Shown: positions 17,234-26,893 of the stretch, one piece after another
Position numbering within the stretch: position 1 is the stretch's first letter
Layout of the letters: each line of letters starts with the position of its first letter
From: Sphingobacterium cellulitidis
GTDB taxonomy: Bacteria > Bacteroidota > Bacteroidia > Sphingobacteriales > Sphingobacteriaceae
Length of the DNA stretch: 64,000 nucleotides
Assembly: GCA_002245855.1 (NCBI GenBank)
Contig: NOUX01000008.1
Span: 124,001-188,000 of the forward strand
Direction of reading: 5' to 3'
Notes under the pieces: generated by a model
Databases searched by the model: none
Seen by the model: the letters and a program-made list of their open reading frames with translations, nothing else
Told to the model about the DNA's origin: nothing
Program-made: the position numbers and the translations under genes

Positions 17234-18340
17234 TTACAAATCCTTTAGCTGTTCAAAAATTAATAATGCGTTACTCGCAATAATCTTATTAGATCCTGCT
17301 AATTTATTCCTTACATAAGTGAACTCTTCATTACTTGCTATGATATCAACCTTTTGAGGTTCTATATGGCAATCATCCTTATACAACAACATGTAATACT
17401 CATTATTACTAAAAACCAAAGCCTTGTTTGGAATAGCAAAAGCCTTTTCGTCCTTCCTTTGCTTATCAATAATAATGTCTGCACTTAATCCAGGCATCAG
17501 GTTCAAGTTCTGGTTCTCAAGTACCACTCGCGCTTTCATAACATGCTCATTCGCATCAAAAACATTGTAGATCTTGTCAATCTTTCCAGTATAAATTTGG
17601 TCCGGATACGCGATGGTCTTTACCTTAACCTGATCCCCAGTCTTGATATATCTAAGATTGCTGGCATAAACATTCAACATCACCCAAACTTCCTTTAGAT
17701 TCGAAATCGAAAATAAAGGATCACTCTCCTGTGTGATAATTTGTCCCTGACTGATATCCTTTTGAATAATATATCCGTTTTTAGGTGCTAAAATCTGAAA
17801 TGTACCTTCGCCAACTGCATGATAAAGCTGCAAGGATTGGTTGATTCTATTCAATTCGATTTTTGATGATTCCAATTCATGCTCAACCTGAAGTAATTCA
17901 GGCTCTGAAATCATTCCATCTTTTAACAAATCTCTTTTTGTAACCAATAATTTGGACAATAGATTTATCTGGTTCTCCTGGGCTTTCTTTTGCTGGAATA
18001 AACTTTGAATCTCCGTCGATTTTATGGTTGCAAGGACTTGCCCCTTCCGTACTTGATCCCCTAACTCAAAATCCACCTTCTCAACGACACCAAGTAATAA
18101 ACTTCTAAAAGTGACCAGATCATTTTCATTGTACTCAATCTTTCCTGACAACGTGAGTTGTTCAATGATTGGCCCTTCTTCAACCCCAACAATTTCTGTT
18201 GATTTCTTCAATTGTGGATTGATACAAAACTGTTTAACACTATCGGTCTCACTAAAATGTTGCTTCTGGCTGTTTCCACAGCCAGTGCAACAAACAATAA
18301 GGGTAATTATTACTGAGGGTAATGCTTTTAATATTTTCAT
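17234..18340 (-). CDS. Periplasmic adaptor (membrane fusion) protein of the metal-efflux pump
   Basis: This 368-residue HlyD/CzcB-type adaptor starts with a lipoprotein signal (lipobox around CCTGCGNS), so it is probably lipid-anchored. The barrel-sandwich (lipoyl-like) halves lie near VTFRSLLLGVVEKVDFELGDQVRKGQVLATI and FQILAPKNGYIIQKDISQGQII. A coiled-coil hairpin sits between them and a beta-barrel domain follows. It links the RND pump to the TolC protein. The first 4 bases overlap the TolC gene, and 2 bases separate it from the pump gene. Confidence 0.9.
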   Translation of the reverse strand: MKILKALPSVIITLIVCCTGCGNSQKQHFSETDSVKQFCINPQLKKSTEIVGVEEGPIIEQLTLSGKIEYNENDLVTFRSLLLGVVEKVDFELGDQVRKGQVLATIKSTEIQSLFQQKKAQENQINLLSKLLVTKRDLLKDGMISEPELLQVEHELESSKIELNRINQSLQLYHAVGEGTFQILAPKNGYIIQKDISQGQIITQESDPLFSISNLKEVWVMLNVYASNLRYIKTGDQVKVKTIAYPDQIYTGKIDKIYNVFDANEHVMKARVVLENQNLNLMPGLSADIIIDKQRKDEKAFAIPNKALVFSNNEYYMLLYKDDCHIEPQKVDIIASNEEFTYVRNKLAGSNKIIASNALLIFEQLKDL

Positions 18341-19593
18341 TGTAAATCCTTGCCTACTAAATATTGTAATTCTTCAATGCTATTTGAATACTTTTCCTGT
18401 AACTCTAAAAATGCTTGCTGAGCTTCTCGCTGCGCCTGTGCAAAATCTATAAACTCAATTAAAGTAACCTGATGCTCCTGTAGGTATTTGATATAGTTTT
18501 CAAGTACCTCAACCTGCCCCTCATCATGATTCTCCTGCCACTGCTCTAGGTTACGGGTATAGATTTCTAGCCTATTCAATATCTTATCAATCTCATTCCC
18601 TAAGGTTAATTGCCCCATGGAATAGCTGACTTGATTTTGTTCTAATTGAATTTTCGCAGCCTGAATATTTCCTTTGTTTCTATTAAAAATGGGCAAAGTA
18701 ATATTCAACCCGAACCCAATAAAATTATTCATCACATTCCCACCTCTTTCATAATTCATCAGGAGATTGAAATTGGGTGTTCTATGAGCTTTTTCTAATC
18801 GTAGCTGGCTTTCTGAAATCTGGATTTCATTATTTAGAGTCTGTAAATAGATATTCTGACTAATGGCTTGCTCCTTCAAATTAGAGGGGAGAGTTTTGAA
18901 TTTATCCATGGAAAATTCATCAAAAACAATGCTTTCTACTCTTAATTCAGGAATCTGGGTTAATACCCTCAATTCCTGTATCCGATCATTCATCTCCGTT
19001 TTAAGGTCTAAAAGCTCCTTTTGAATCCCTATCAACTCGGAATTCACCCTGAAATAGCTTACTTGAGAGATATGCTGCTTGCCCGCCTGAATTTTATATT
19101 GTTCATTTAATTGGCTAAATAAACGATGTACGGTATTCAACTCCTTCTCCTGCAGTTGCAATCTTCGAATACTGTGTAAATTATTCCTTAAATCTAGCCG
19201 CAATTGCCTTAGAACTTCTTCAAACTCCAATTGCGAGCCTTCTTGCTCAGCTTTCTTGATCGCAATTCGTTTCTTCCGCTTACCTGCAGTTTCTATCAAT
19301 TGCTCCAACTCCATATTCAATTGCTGCTTACTCCCATAATTGCCAATTAGGTTTGGCATCGTCTCGAACGACTTATTCGCCCATAAGTTTAAATTATCGA
19401 CCGTAAGCGTTGGATTAGGCCATAGTTTTTCCTGTATTAGCAAAGCCTCTGCCTTGTTAACATCATATTTCTTGGCAATAAGTTGTAGATTATTTTTTTG
19501 GAACAGATTCTCCAAATCCGCTACCGAATAGGTCTGTGCTTGTAACAAACAGAACCCACAATTAAACAATAAGAATAGATAGAATTTCCTCAC
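18337..19593 (-). CDS. TolC family outer-membrane efflux protein
   Basis: A protein of about 418 residues with a signal peptide (RKFYLFLLFNCGFCLLQAQ) and the long alpha-helical repeats of CusC/CzcC-type outer-membrane factors. It forms the exit channel of the pump. I place the start at GTG (19593): an upstream TTG at 19611 lies within the -7 box TAGGTTTG, and starting at the GTG gives a clean signal peptide. It overlaps the adaptor gene by 4 bases. A direct-repeat operator candidate lies 55 bases upstream of the GTG. Confidence 0.85.
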   Translation of the reverse strand: MRKFYLFLLFNCGFCLLQAQTYSVADLENLFQKNNLQLIAKKYDVNKAEALLIQEKLWPNPTLTVDNLNLWANKSFETMPNLIGNYGSKQQLNMELEQLIETAGKRKKRIAIKKAEQEGSQLEFEEVLRQLRLDLRNNLHSIRRLQLQEKELNTVHRLFSQLNEQYKIQAGKQHISQVSYFRVNSELIGIQKELLDLKTEMNDRIQELRVLTQIPELRVESIVFDEFSMDKFKTLPSNLKEQAISQNIYLQTLNNEIQISESQLRLEKAHRTPNFNLLMNYERGGNVMNNFIGFGLNITLPIFNRNKGNIQAAKIQLEQNQVSYSMGQLTLGNEIDKILNRLEIYTRNLEQWQENHDEGQVEVLENYIKYLQEHQVTLIEFIDFAQAQREAQQAFLELQEKYSNSIEELQYLVGKDLQ

Positions 19594-19608
19594 CTTTAAT
19601 ATTTTGTA

Positions 19609-19616
19609 CAAACCTA
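19609..19616 (-). promoter_or_regulatory. -7 promoter element before the TolC gene
   Basis: TAGGTTTG on the minus strand matches TAnnTTTG. It would give the pump genes an internal promoter separate from the regulator genes. There is no TTG at the -33 position, which fits an activator-dependent promoter. Confidence 0.5.
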
Positions 19617-19647
19617 GGGTTCGCAGATTAAGGTGATTTTTAATTTA

Positions 19648-19666
19648 GATTAGAATTCGATTAGAA
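19648..19666. promoter_or_regulatory. Tandem GATTAGAA box, candidate response-regulator operator
   Basis: Two copies of GATTAGAA (19648-19655 and 19659-19666) repeat with an 11-base period, just upstream of the TolC promoter box and overlapping the end of the kinase gene. The same motif with the same period lies before the response-regulator gene at 21741-21759. Direct repeats one helical turn apart are typical of OmpR-family binding sites. Confidence 0.55.
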
Positions 19667-20995
19667 AATTAAGGATACCTGAGTGCCATTCCCTGTACTC
19701 GTTATCTCCAAATCAATTTTATGCAGCATAAAAATAATATTGGCCATAGAAAGCCCAATGCCCTTTCCTGAGTAATTCCCGGTATTTTCCCCTCGAAAGA
19801 AATTCTGTTTTACTTTTTTCAGATCTTCCTCGGAAATTCCAATTCCCTGATCTTTTACCTGTAGAACCAATCTTCCGTCCTGCTCTAGAATAACAACAGT
19901 AACCTTCTTATTGTCAGAATATTTTATCGCATTTTCGATAATATTATTGAACGCTAATTCCAGTAATTTCTCATTGCCCTCCTGAAAGAGTAAATCATTG
20001 CGCTCCACTTTGATTTCTACTTCAATATCTGCATGATAAAAAAGGATCGCATTTTCTATGACCTGCCAGATGATTTCGTCAATTCTTACCCTGGAAAACT
20101 CAAAACTCGTCTTTGCACCGGACAGTAACATCATCTGCTCCAAGGTTTTTTCAAGATCATTGATGTATTGCTTTAACTGAACAATGACCTCCTCATATTC
20201 AGCAGCATTTCGTTTTCTCTGATTCGTCACCTCCAAGGTCCCTAGTAAAGCGGTAATAGGCGTCCGCAATTCATGCGACACATAGTCTATAAAATTCTTT
20301 TGAACATGGAAGGTCTGGGATATCCGATCCACAAAATGATTGTAAGTATTTACTAAATCTTCAATTTCGGAATATGAGCGATCCAGATATATAGGCTTGT
20401 CAAAATTCTTACTATCTCTTTCCTTTATCTGATTGATGACCTTGATAATAGGTTGATAAGCAATATAACCTAAAAACCGTGAGAAGAAATAAATAATCAA
20501 TAATCCTATGAGAAAGGAAATAATCAAAATATGAAGCAGGGATTGCATTTGATTATTAAAATCATCCTTGGATTCCCTGGTAACAATTACAAAATCACCC
20601 TCATTATCCTCATAATAAATACCATTATAAAAGTAGTGTTCTGTTGTAAAAAAGGAATTCTTTTCGTTTCTAACGGTCTCAATGAATTTCTGAGGTATAT
20701 CTGAAATACTCACCATATCCCCCGCAATCTTCCCATTTTTACTATCGAAAACCGCAATATTCCTCCTTGAAATTGTTTTCTGTAATTGCTTTTGAATATT
20801 CTCATGCTCCAAACTGCTAAGCTCATCTCTTTCAAGATAATAGATGGCCGATAATAAGGACTTGCTTTCCAAACTCTGCTGTTCAGACTTTTCCATCTGA
20901 ACGTAATACAAAAAATAAATTCCAACAGAAATCAATAGCGTGATCACACTAAAGATTACCAATGAATAGAGCGCTAACCGATGCTTTAATTTCAT
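19661..20995 (-). CDS. Sensor histidine kinase of the metal-efflux two-component system
   Basis: This 444-residue membrane kinase has a first helix near residues 8-30, a periplasmic sensor loop, a second helix (LLHILIISFLIGLLIIYFF) and a HAMP-like segment. The DHp phospho-acceptor His is in VSHELRTPITALLG, and the ATPase domain shows N-box NNIIENAIKYS, DQGIGIS and GKGIGLSMANI. It resembles CusS-type heavy-metal sensors by context. The gene overlaps the response-regulator gene by 4 bases. Confidence 0.9.
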   Translation of the reverse strand: MKLKHRLALYSLVIFSVITLLISVGIYFLYYVQMEKSEQQSLESKSLLSAIYYLERDELSSLEHENIQKQLQKTISRRNIAVFDSKNGKIAGDMVSISDIPQKFIETVRNEKNSFFTTEHYFYNGIYYEDNEGDFVIVTRESKDDFNNQMQSLLHILIISFLIGLLIIYFFSRFLGYIAYQPIIKVINQIKERDSKNFDKPIYLDRSYSEIEDLVNTYNHFVDRISQTFHVQKNFIDYVSHELRTPITALLGTLEVTNQRKRNAAEYEEVIVQLKQYINDLEKTLEQMMLLSGAKTSFEFSRVRIDEIIWQVIENAILFYHADIEVEIKVERNDLLFQEGNEKLLELAFNNIIENAIKYSDNKKVTVVILEQDGRLVLQVKDQGIGISEEDLKKVKQNFFRGENTGNYSGKGIGLSMANIIFMLHKIDLEITSTGNGTQVSLIF

Positions 20996-21681
20996 GAATC
21001 AGCTTTAAACATATATCCAACACCCTTAATGGTGTAAATAAACTTTTGATCCGGACCTTCTATCTTATTTCTTAAATAAGAAATATAAACATCCACCACA
21101 TTGCTATGATTATTGAAGGTAATTCCCCAAACAGCATTTAAAACCTGCATCCGACTTACTGTTCTATTCTTATTCTCCACTAGGTACATCAGAAGCTTAA
21201 ATTCACGCGGCGATAACTCAACTAATTCAGAATTCACATAGATCTTATATTGATCGGTGTCAATTTGTAGATTGGCAAAGGTTAAAACAGGATTTTTCGG
21301 CTGATCGCGCAGATGATATTGTCTTCGTCTACTCAATGCATTGATCCTTGACAATAACTCCTCGAAATGAAAAGGTTTAGTTAAATAATCATCAGCACCA
21401 TAATCCAGGGAACTCACTTTATCTTGAATGCTATTCAATGCACTCAACATCAAAATCGGAGAAAAAACCTGCTTATATCGTAAGGTCTGAACCAATTGTA
21501 TTCCATCTATCCCTGGTAACATGATATCGAGAATAATCACATCCCAGTTAATCTTTAAATTATCCTCCTGCAAGGCATCTTCAGCATTCTTACATAAGGT
21601 CACTAAGAATCCATTTTCTTCTAATCCCTTTATTAGAAAAGAACTTATTCGCTGATCATCTTCTACAACTAATACTTGCAT
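20992..21681 (-). CDS. OmpR-family response regulator of the metal-efflux operon
   Basis: This 229-residue regulator has a receiver domain with the acidic pair (VEDD), the phospho-acceptor Asp in VIILDIMLPG, and the switch Lys in DYLTKPFHFEELLSR. A winged-helix DNA-binding domain follows (SPREFKLLMYLVENKNRTVSR, VDVYISYLRNKI, IKGVGYMF). It is the first gene of the operon and resembles CusR/CopR. Its likely operators are the 11-base-period repeats at 21741-21759 and 19648-19666. Confidence 0.9.
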   Translation of the reverse strand: MQVLVVEDDQRISSFLIKGLEENGFLVTLCKNAEDALQEDNLKINWDVIILDIMLPGIDGIQLVQTLRYKQVFSPILMLSALNSIQDKVSSLDYGADDYLTKPFHFEELLSRINALSRRRQYHLRDQPKNPVLTFANLQIDTDQYKIYVNSELVELSPREFKLLMYLVENKNRTVSRMQVLNAVWGITFNNHSNVVDVYISYLRNKIEGPDQKFIYTIKGVGYMFKADS

Positions 21682-21696
21682 ATGCGCTAATTACAT

Positions 21697-21704
21697 CAAA
21701 GTTA
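21697..21704 (-). promoter_or_regulatory. -7 promoter element of the two-component/efflux operon
   Basis: Minus-strand TAACTTTG fits TAnnTTTG, 15 bases before the response-regulator ATG. Confidence 0.5.
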
Positions 21705-21740
21705 GCTATTTAACCAAATTAAACAGGTATTTAAGTTCAA

Positions 21741-21759
21741 TTCTAATCAAATTCTAATG
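21741..21759. promoter_or_regulatory. Tandem TTCTAATC/TTCTAATG box upstream of the response regulator gene
   Basis: Plus strand TTCTAATC (21741-21748) and TTCTAATG (21752-21759) repeat with an 11-base period. They match the reverse complement of the box before the TolC gene (17 of 18 core positions). The distance to the -7 box (about 37 bases) puts it near position -50 to -67, suitable for an activator acting on its own promoter. Confidence 0.55.
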
Positions 21760-21769
21760 TTGCAGAAAC

Positions 21770-21796
21770 AAAAAAGGCCCATCTTTCGATGAGCCT
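21770..21796 (-). terminator. Terminator of the rny gene
   Basis: On the minus strand AGGCTCAT / ATGGGCCT (one G-U pair) closes a CGAAAG loop and is followed by TTTTTTG. It lies 22 bases after the rny stop. Confidence 0.8.
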
Positions 21797-21817
21797 CCTA
21801 TGAATGAATTCATTATT

Positions 21818-23377
21818 TTATTTAGCATAAGAAACGGATCTCGTTTCTCTAATTACTGTTACTTTGATTTGACCTGGATAAGTCATTTCCGTTTGAATAC
21901 GATTTGAAATATCTGCTGCTAAAATTTCTGCCTGTGCATCGGATACTTTTTCACTTTCAACAACGACACGTAATTCACGTCCTGCTTGAATAGCAAAAGT
22001 TTTCTCTACTCCAGGATACGATAAAGCTAGATCTTCTAGTTCTTTCAAACGCTTGATATAACTTTCTACCACTTCACGTCTTGCGCCTGGGCGTGCTCCT
22101 GAAATAGCATCACATGCCTGGACGATAGGTGAAATCATGGAAGTCATCTCAATTTCATCGTGGTGGGCTCCAATTGCATTACAAACATCTGGATGCTCCT
22201 TGTATTTCTCAGCTAACTGCATCCCTAAAATTGCGTGTGGCAATTCTGGATTGTCATCGGGCACTTTCCCGATATCGTGCAACAGCCCCGCACGCTTCGC
22301 ATGCTTCACATTTAATCCTAATTCCGCAGCCATTGTAGCCGCAAAATTTGCAACCTCACGTGAGTGTTGTAACAAATTCTGACCATAAGACGAACGATAT
22401 CTCATTCTTCCTACCATACGAATCAATTCCGGATGTAAACCATGAATTCCTAAATCGATAACCGTACGCTCACCGATCTCTACAATCTCATCCTCGATTT
22501 GAGTGCGTGTTTTTGCAACAACTTCCTCAATACGAGCTGGGTGAATACGACCATCGGTAACCAATCGGTGTAAGGATAATCTCGCAATCTCACGACGTAC
22601 TGGATCGAATCCCGAAAGAATAATAGCTTCCGGTGTATCATCAACAATGATTTCAACCCCTGTCGCTGCTTCTAAAGCTCTAATATTACGACCCTCACGA
22701 CCAATGATACGTCCTTTGATCTCATCATTCTCAATATTGAAAATGGAAACTGTATTTTCAATCGCCGATTCTGTCGCCGTACGTTGAATCGTTTGAATAA
22801 CGACTTTCTTCGCTTCTTTTGAAGCTGTTAATTTCGCCTCATCAACAATATCTTTGATTTGCATGATCGCCTGAGAACGAGCTTCCTCACGTAATGAGTT
22901 TACTAATTGTTCTTTAGCTTCATCAGCCGACAATCCTGCAATACTCTCTAATTGCTTGATATGCTGACCTTTTAATTGTTCAACTTCATCCTTTTTCTTG
23001 TCGTTGAACTCAATCATCTGATCCAATTTCTTAGTCTTACTATCTAACTCCTGCTTCTCGCGGTTTAGATTTTCCAACTTCTGGTTCATCGATTGTTCCT
23101 TCTGACGGATGGTATTCTCTTTCTGAGATATAGTATTATTCTTTTGGCTTACTTCCTTTTCATGCTCTGCTTTCAATTGTAAAAACTTCTCTTTCGCTTC
23201 CAATTGACGCTGCTTCTTGATATGTTCCGCTTGCTGCTCGGCATCCTTTACAATTTGGGCTGCCTTATCATTCGCCGATTGCTCCTGCTTCTTGAACAAC
23301 ATCTGTAAAAGATATCGCCCAATAAAAACACCAACAACCAGTGAAATTATTATTGATATAGTAGTTGATAACTCCAT
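21818..23377 (-). CDS. rny: Ribonuclease Y
   Basis: This 519-residue endoribonuclease has an N-terminal membrane anchor ([21 protein letters not shown]), a long charged coiled coil (about 30-200), a KH domain ([33 protein letters not shown] segment) and an HD domain with the metal-binding LLHDIGK and GAHHDEIEM. RNase Y starts mRNA decay at the membrane. The length and domain order are standard. Upstream lie a 6S-like RNA, zapA and pheT. Confidence 0.95.
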   Translation of the reverse strand: MELSTTISIIISLVVGVFIGRYLLQMLFKKQEQSANDKAAQIVKDAEQQAEHIKKQRQLEAKEKFLQLKAEHEKEVSQKNNTISQKENTIRQKEQSMNQKLENLNREKQELDSKTKKLDQMIEFNDKKKDEVEQLKGQHIKQLESIAGLSADEAKEQLVNSLREEARSQAIMQIKDIVDEAKLTASKEAKKVVIQTIQRTATESAIENTVSIFNIENDEIKGRIIGREGRNIRALEAATGVEIIVDDTPEAIILSGFDPVRREIARLSLHRLVTDGRIHPARIEEVVAKTRTQIEDEIVEIGERTVIDLGIHGLHPELIRMVGRMRYRSSYGQNLLQHSREVANFAATMAAELGLNVKHAKRAGLLHDIGKVPDDNPELPHAILGMQLAEKYKEHPDVCNAIGAHHDEIEMTSMISPIVQACDAISGARPGARREVVESYIKRLKELEDLALSYPGVEKTFAIQAGRELRVVVESEKVSDAQAEILAADISNRIQTEMTYPGQIKVTVIRETRSVSYAK

Positions 23378-23423
23378 TTGTTATTATTTATAATTTAATA
23401 TGTTAATGTAATAGCGTTTTTCC

Positions 23424-23600
23424 AAAAAAAAACCGCAATTAAATAAATCAGGTACCATGTATTATTAAACTTCGATTACACATGATTTGAGCGTATGATC
23501 ATGACCTAGATGGCTTACGCAAAATGGCCTACATCTTTAATATTGCTCGTGATATTGAAGCGTTAAGTTTAAAATAGTGACAACCCGAATTTAATTGCGG
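23424..23600 (-). ncRNA. ssrS: 6S-like structured RNA between zapA and rny
   Basis: Read on the minus strand, about 177 bases have a long-range fold. The 5' arm CCGCAATTAAAT (23600-23589) is a perfect 12-bp complement of the 3' arm ATTTAATTGCGG (23444-23433), which is followed directly by nine T. Inside it TCGGGT pairs ACCTGA (23588-23583 with 23453-23448), and TATTTTAAACTT (23576-23565) pairs with 23472-23460 with one bulge. The remaining centre has short hairpins (GCGTA/TACGC). One long rod closed at its ends, with a T-run, about 180 nt long and next to zapA, matches 6S RNA, which lies beside zapA in E. coli. The gene symbol is by structure and context only. Confidence 0.6.
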
Positions 23601-23644
23601 CAAATTCGTCGTTACAAGCTCTAAATTCTAAGAACGTAAACGTT

Positions 23645-23935
23645 TTATTTCTTGAAGAAATCCGTCAAAATATTGTCCAGCTCATGAATGGAATTTTCAA
23701 TACCCGAATCCTGGGTCTTCGTATTCCGCTCAGCCTTGATCATTCCCGTCGCGTATTGTAAAACACACATCGATAATAAATCCTGCTTATCACGAACCGC
23801 ATAATTATCCTGCAATTCCTTAATCTTTTCGTTTATTAGCTTCGCAGCATATCTAATTACCTCTTCCTCCTCCGTCTCTACACGTAATGGATATACTCGA
23901 TCTGCTATATTTATTTTTATGGAAATCTCTCCCAT
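23645..23935 (-). CDS. zapA: Cell division protein ZapA
   Basis: A 96-residue protein with the ZapA pattern: an N-terminal globular part (ISIKINIADRVYPLRVETEEEEVIRYAAKLINEKI) and a C-terminal coiled coil. ZapA bundles FtsZ filaments at the division site. It follows a coiled-coil gene and pheT, an arrangement that recurs in Bacteroidota, and precedes the 6S-like RNA. Confidence 0.85.
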   Translation of the reverse strand: MGEISIKINIADRVYPLRVETEEEEVIRYAAKLINEKIKELQDNYAVRDKQDLLSMCVLQYATGMIKAERNTKTQDSGIENSIHELDNILTDFFKK

Positions 23936-23984
23936 TTTCTTTGAGCTTAATAACGTAATAAGTCTATTCCTCTTTCCCTATCCC

Positions 23985-24293
23985 TTACTTCAACAGACTT
24001 ATACATCTGTCTATTTCTCGCACAAAATCGTTAATTTTTCGTTTTGTGTCAAGTACTTTTTCATTTATAGCATCTTTATCAATCTCCGAATTGTCTAATG
24101 TCTTCGCAACTGCCAATGCTTTCACCTTGTCTTCCAGTTGTTTAACCTTATCCGAACTCGTCTCAAATGCAACTTGCAATGATTGAACTTCTAGCTTTAA
24201 CAAGTCATTCTCCTCTTGCAAGGCTTCACACAATTGAATAAGATTTTTCGTTTTCTCAACGATAATATTCATTTGGGAAGATAATGACGCCAT
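23985..24293 (-). CDS. Small coiled-coil protein between pheT and zapA
   Basis: About 102 residues and mostly a heptad-rich coiled coil (leucines and charged residues from about 10 to 60, e.g. LCEALQEENDLLKLEVQSL). I place the start at the ATG 24293; an upstream TTG (24305) would add four residues. The position beside zapA suggests a cell-division role, perhaps ZapB-like, but the sequence does not prove it. Confidence 0.65.
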   Translation of the reverse strand: MASLSSQMNIIVEKTKNLIQLCEALQEENDLLKLEVQSLQVAFETSSDKVKQLEDKVKALAVAKTLDNSEIDKDAINEKVLDTKRKINDFVREIDRCISLLK

Positions 24294-24321
24294 AGTATTT
24301 CGCAATTAATGTATAATGATT

Positions 24322-26715
24322 TTAGCGCACGGATGCACCTACTTCTTTCTCAAAGTTAATAATTAATTTTTGAATAATCGCATCAATTTGTTTGTCTGTA
24401 AGTGTTTTTTCTTCATCCTGAAGCACAAAACTCAATGCATAGGACTTCTTACCAGACGCTAATTTTTCGCCCTTGTAAACATCAAATATCTGAACCTCCT
24501 TCAACAACTTACGCTCTGTTTTTGTGGCAATTAATCGCAACTGTTCAAATGTTACTGAATCATCCAATAACAAGGCTAAATCACGGCGTACTGATGGGAA
24601 TTTAGATACTTCCTTATAGGTAATCTTATTTTTCTTAATCACTTTAATCAATAAATCCCAATCAAACTGTGCAAAAAATACAGGACCATCAACATCAGCC
24701 TTCTTCAAATTCGCCTTTGATACAGCTCCAAATGATACTAAAACTTTCTCCCCTTTTCTGTAACTCAAGCCGTAGTCAAAGTAAGTACCTTCGTAATCTT
24801 CAACTCGGATACCCTCAACTTTTAAACGCTTGATAATATCATCTACCGCAGCCTTTATATCATAAAAACTAACTGATTTATCACTCGCATTCCACTGTTC
24901 TAGTTCTTTCTTACCCGCAATGGCAATTGAGAATAATTGTTTCTCAACATATGATCCATCTACTAGGTTGTAAGACCTTCCATATTCAAAAACCTTCAAA
25001 TCCGCACTCTTGCGTTTTTGGTTATATCCAATTGCAACTAACGCAGAAAACAATAGATTCTGACGCATAACATCTAGATCACTACTCAATGGATTCAACA
25101 ACTTAACAGCTGTTTCAGTGTTTTCCAAGTAATCATCTTTCGTCAATGAGTTCGCTAGAATCTCTCTGTAACCATTTGCAACCAATAAATCCGAAATTTG
25201 GTTTAATACAACCTCTTTGTCTGGCTTCTCTGAAGTATTTAATGATGCCTTGATTTGTGTCTTTAACTCGATATTATTGTATCCATAAATACGTAAAACC
25301 TCTTCTACAATATCGATTTCACGCGTTACATCTACCTTATATGGCGGCACTAAGACGTCAAATCCCGCCTCCGTTTCATTCTTGATTTCAATTCCCAAAC
25401 TAACAATGATATCACGAATCGTTGCCGCTGGAATATCTTTCCCGATTACACGTTGAATATTCAAATAACTTACCGGGAATTCAAATGGCTGTATTGCTGT
25501 TGGATATAAGTCTACAATCGAGGATGAAACTTCCCCTCCTGCTACCTCTGCAATTAAAATAGCAGCCTTTTTAAGCGCTTCAACAGTAATATCTGGATTC
25601 GTACCACGCTCAAAACGGAATGATGAATCTGTTTTTAAAGCATGTCTCTTTGATGTTTTACGAACCGAAACCGGATTGAAATAAGCAGATTCCAGGAAAA
25701 TCGAAGTACTAGACTCCGTTACTCCTGAATATTCTCCTCCAAAAACCCCAGCAATACACATTGGCTTTTCAGCGTCTGCAATCACTAAATCCTCTGAAGA
25801 TAACTTACGATCAACCCCATCCAATGTCTTAAAACTCTCGCCTTCTGTCGCTTTTCTAACAATAACTTTATTCCCAGCAATCTTGTCCTGGTCAAAAGCA
25901 TGTAAAGGCTGACCTAAATCATGTAAAATATAATTGGTCACATCAACAATGTTGTTGATTGAACGAACACCAATGGCCTTTAATTTATTTCTTAACCATT
26001 CTGGAGACTCACCAACCTTAATATTCTTGATATTTACTCCTGAATATCGTGGTGCATCCTCCAATGATTCTACTACCACTGAAGTCCCTGTACCACTTTG
26101 ATCTTGATAAGCTGATAAATCCACTGCCTTCAAGGATGATCTGAAATAGGCTGCCAAATCCCGTGCTACCCCTAAATGAGATGCAGCATCCGCACGATTT
26201 GGTGTTAAACCAATTTCATAACAGTAATCATCTTCCATCTGGTAATATGATTTCACCAAACTTCCAACCGCAGCATCACTGTCTAATTCCACAATTCCTG
26301 CATGTGAACTACCTAATCCGATCTCATCCTCACCACATAACATCCCTTCGGATACTTCACCACGGATCTTAGATTTTGTGATTTTAAATGGCTCCCCATT
26401 CGTTGGATGACAAGTCGTACCTACTTGGGCAACGATTACCTTTAAGCCAACTCTAACATTGGGTGCTCCACAAACGATATGTAATAATTCTGGACCTCCA
26501 ACATTAACAGTAGTAACCTTCAACTTATCTGCATTTGGATGTTGTTCACAAGTAATAACCTCGCCTACAACTAATCCATTTAATCCACCTGGAATACTTT
26601 GCTCAACTTCCAAGGATTCTACCTCTAAACCAATATCTGTTAGAATTAAGGAAAGTTCCTCTGGAGTCTTATCTATATCAATAAAATTCTTTAACCAATT
26701 ATAAGAAATTCTCAT
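24322..26715 (-). CDS. pheT: Phenylalanyl-tRNA synthetase beta subunit
   Basis: This 797-residue protein has the bacterial PheT layout. A tRNA-binding OB domain (about 40-150; LVVGEVITCEQHPNADKLKVTTV) is followed by B3/B4 editing domain, B5 domain, catalytic-like core and a C-terminal anticodon-binding FDX-ACB domain (FPSVRRDLALLLDDSVTFEQL). It forms the alpha2-beta2 enzyme charging tRNA-Phe and edits Tyr-tRNA-Phe. pheS is not nearby. A promoter box TATCTTTG lies 20 bases before the ATG. Confidence 0.95.
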   Translation of the reverse strand: MRISYNWLKNFIDIDKTPEELSLILTDIGLEVESLEVEQSIPGGLNGLVVGEVITCEQHPNADKLKVTTVNVGGPELLHIVCGAPNVRVGLKVIVAQVGTTCHPTNGEPFKITKSKIRGEVSEGMLCGEDEIGLGSSHAGIVELDSDAAVGSLVKSYYQMEDDYCYEIGLTPNRADAASHLGVARDLAAYFRSSLKAVDLSAYQDQSGTGTSVVVESLEDAPRYSGVNIKNIKVGESPEWLRNKLKAIGVRSINNIVDVTNYILHDLGQPLHAFDQDKIAGNKVIVRKATEGESFKTLDGVDRKLSSEDLVIADAEKPMCIAGVFGGEYSGVTESSTSIFLESAYFNPVSVRKTSKRHALKTDSSFRFERGTNPDITVEALKKAAILIAEVAGGEVSSSIVDLYPTAIQPFEFPVSYLNIQRVIGKDIPAATIRDIIVSLGIEIKNETEAGFDVLVPPYKVDVTREIDIVEEVLRIYGYNNIELKTQIKASLNTSEKPDKEVVLNQISDLLVANGYREILANSLTKDDYLENTETAVKLLNPLSSDLDVMRQNLLFSALVAIGYNQKRKSADLKVFEYGRSYNLVDGSYVEKQLFSIAIAGKKELEQWNASDKSVSFYDIKAAVDDIIKRLKVEGIRVEDYEGTYFDYGLSYRKGEKVLVSFGAVSKANLKKADVDGPVFFAQFDWDLLIKVIKKNKITYKEVSKFPSVRRDLALLLDDSVTFEQLRLIATKTERKLLKEVQIFDVYKGEKLASGKKSYALSFVLQDEEKTLTDKQIDAIIQKLIINFEKEVGASVR

Positions 26716-26735
26716 CGCTACAATTTTTCAAGACA

Positions 26736-26743
26736 CAAAGATA
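26736..26743 (-). promoter_or_regulatory. -7 promoter element of pheT
   Basis: Minus-strand TATCTTTG matches TAnnTTTG, 20 bases before the pheT ATG. Confidence 0.5.
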
Positions 26744-26893
26744 GAACTTTGTGACCTAAATGCACAGGTTTTTTGGACTATTATCAGGATTTACAATATT
26801 CCAATCCGTTTAATTTAATCCCAACCTCAAAAATTAATTTATTAACCCTGAAATCTGTCTAATTTATTACTTTATTTACTGGACCTTAATTTA

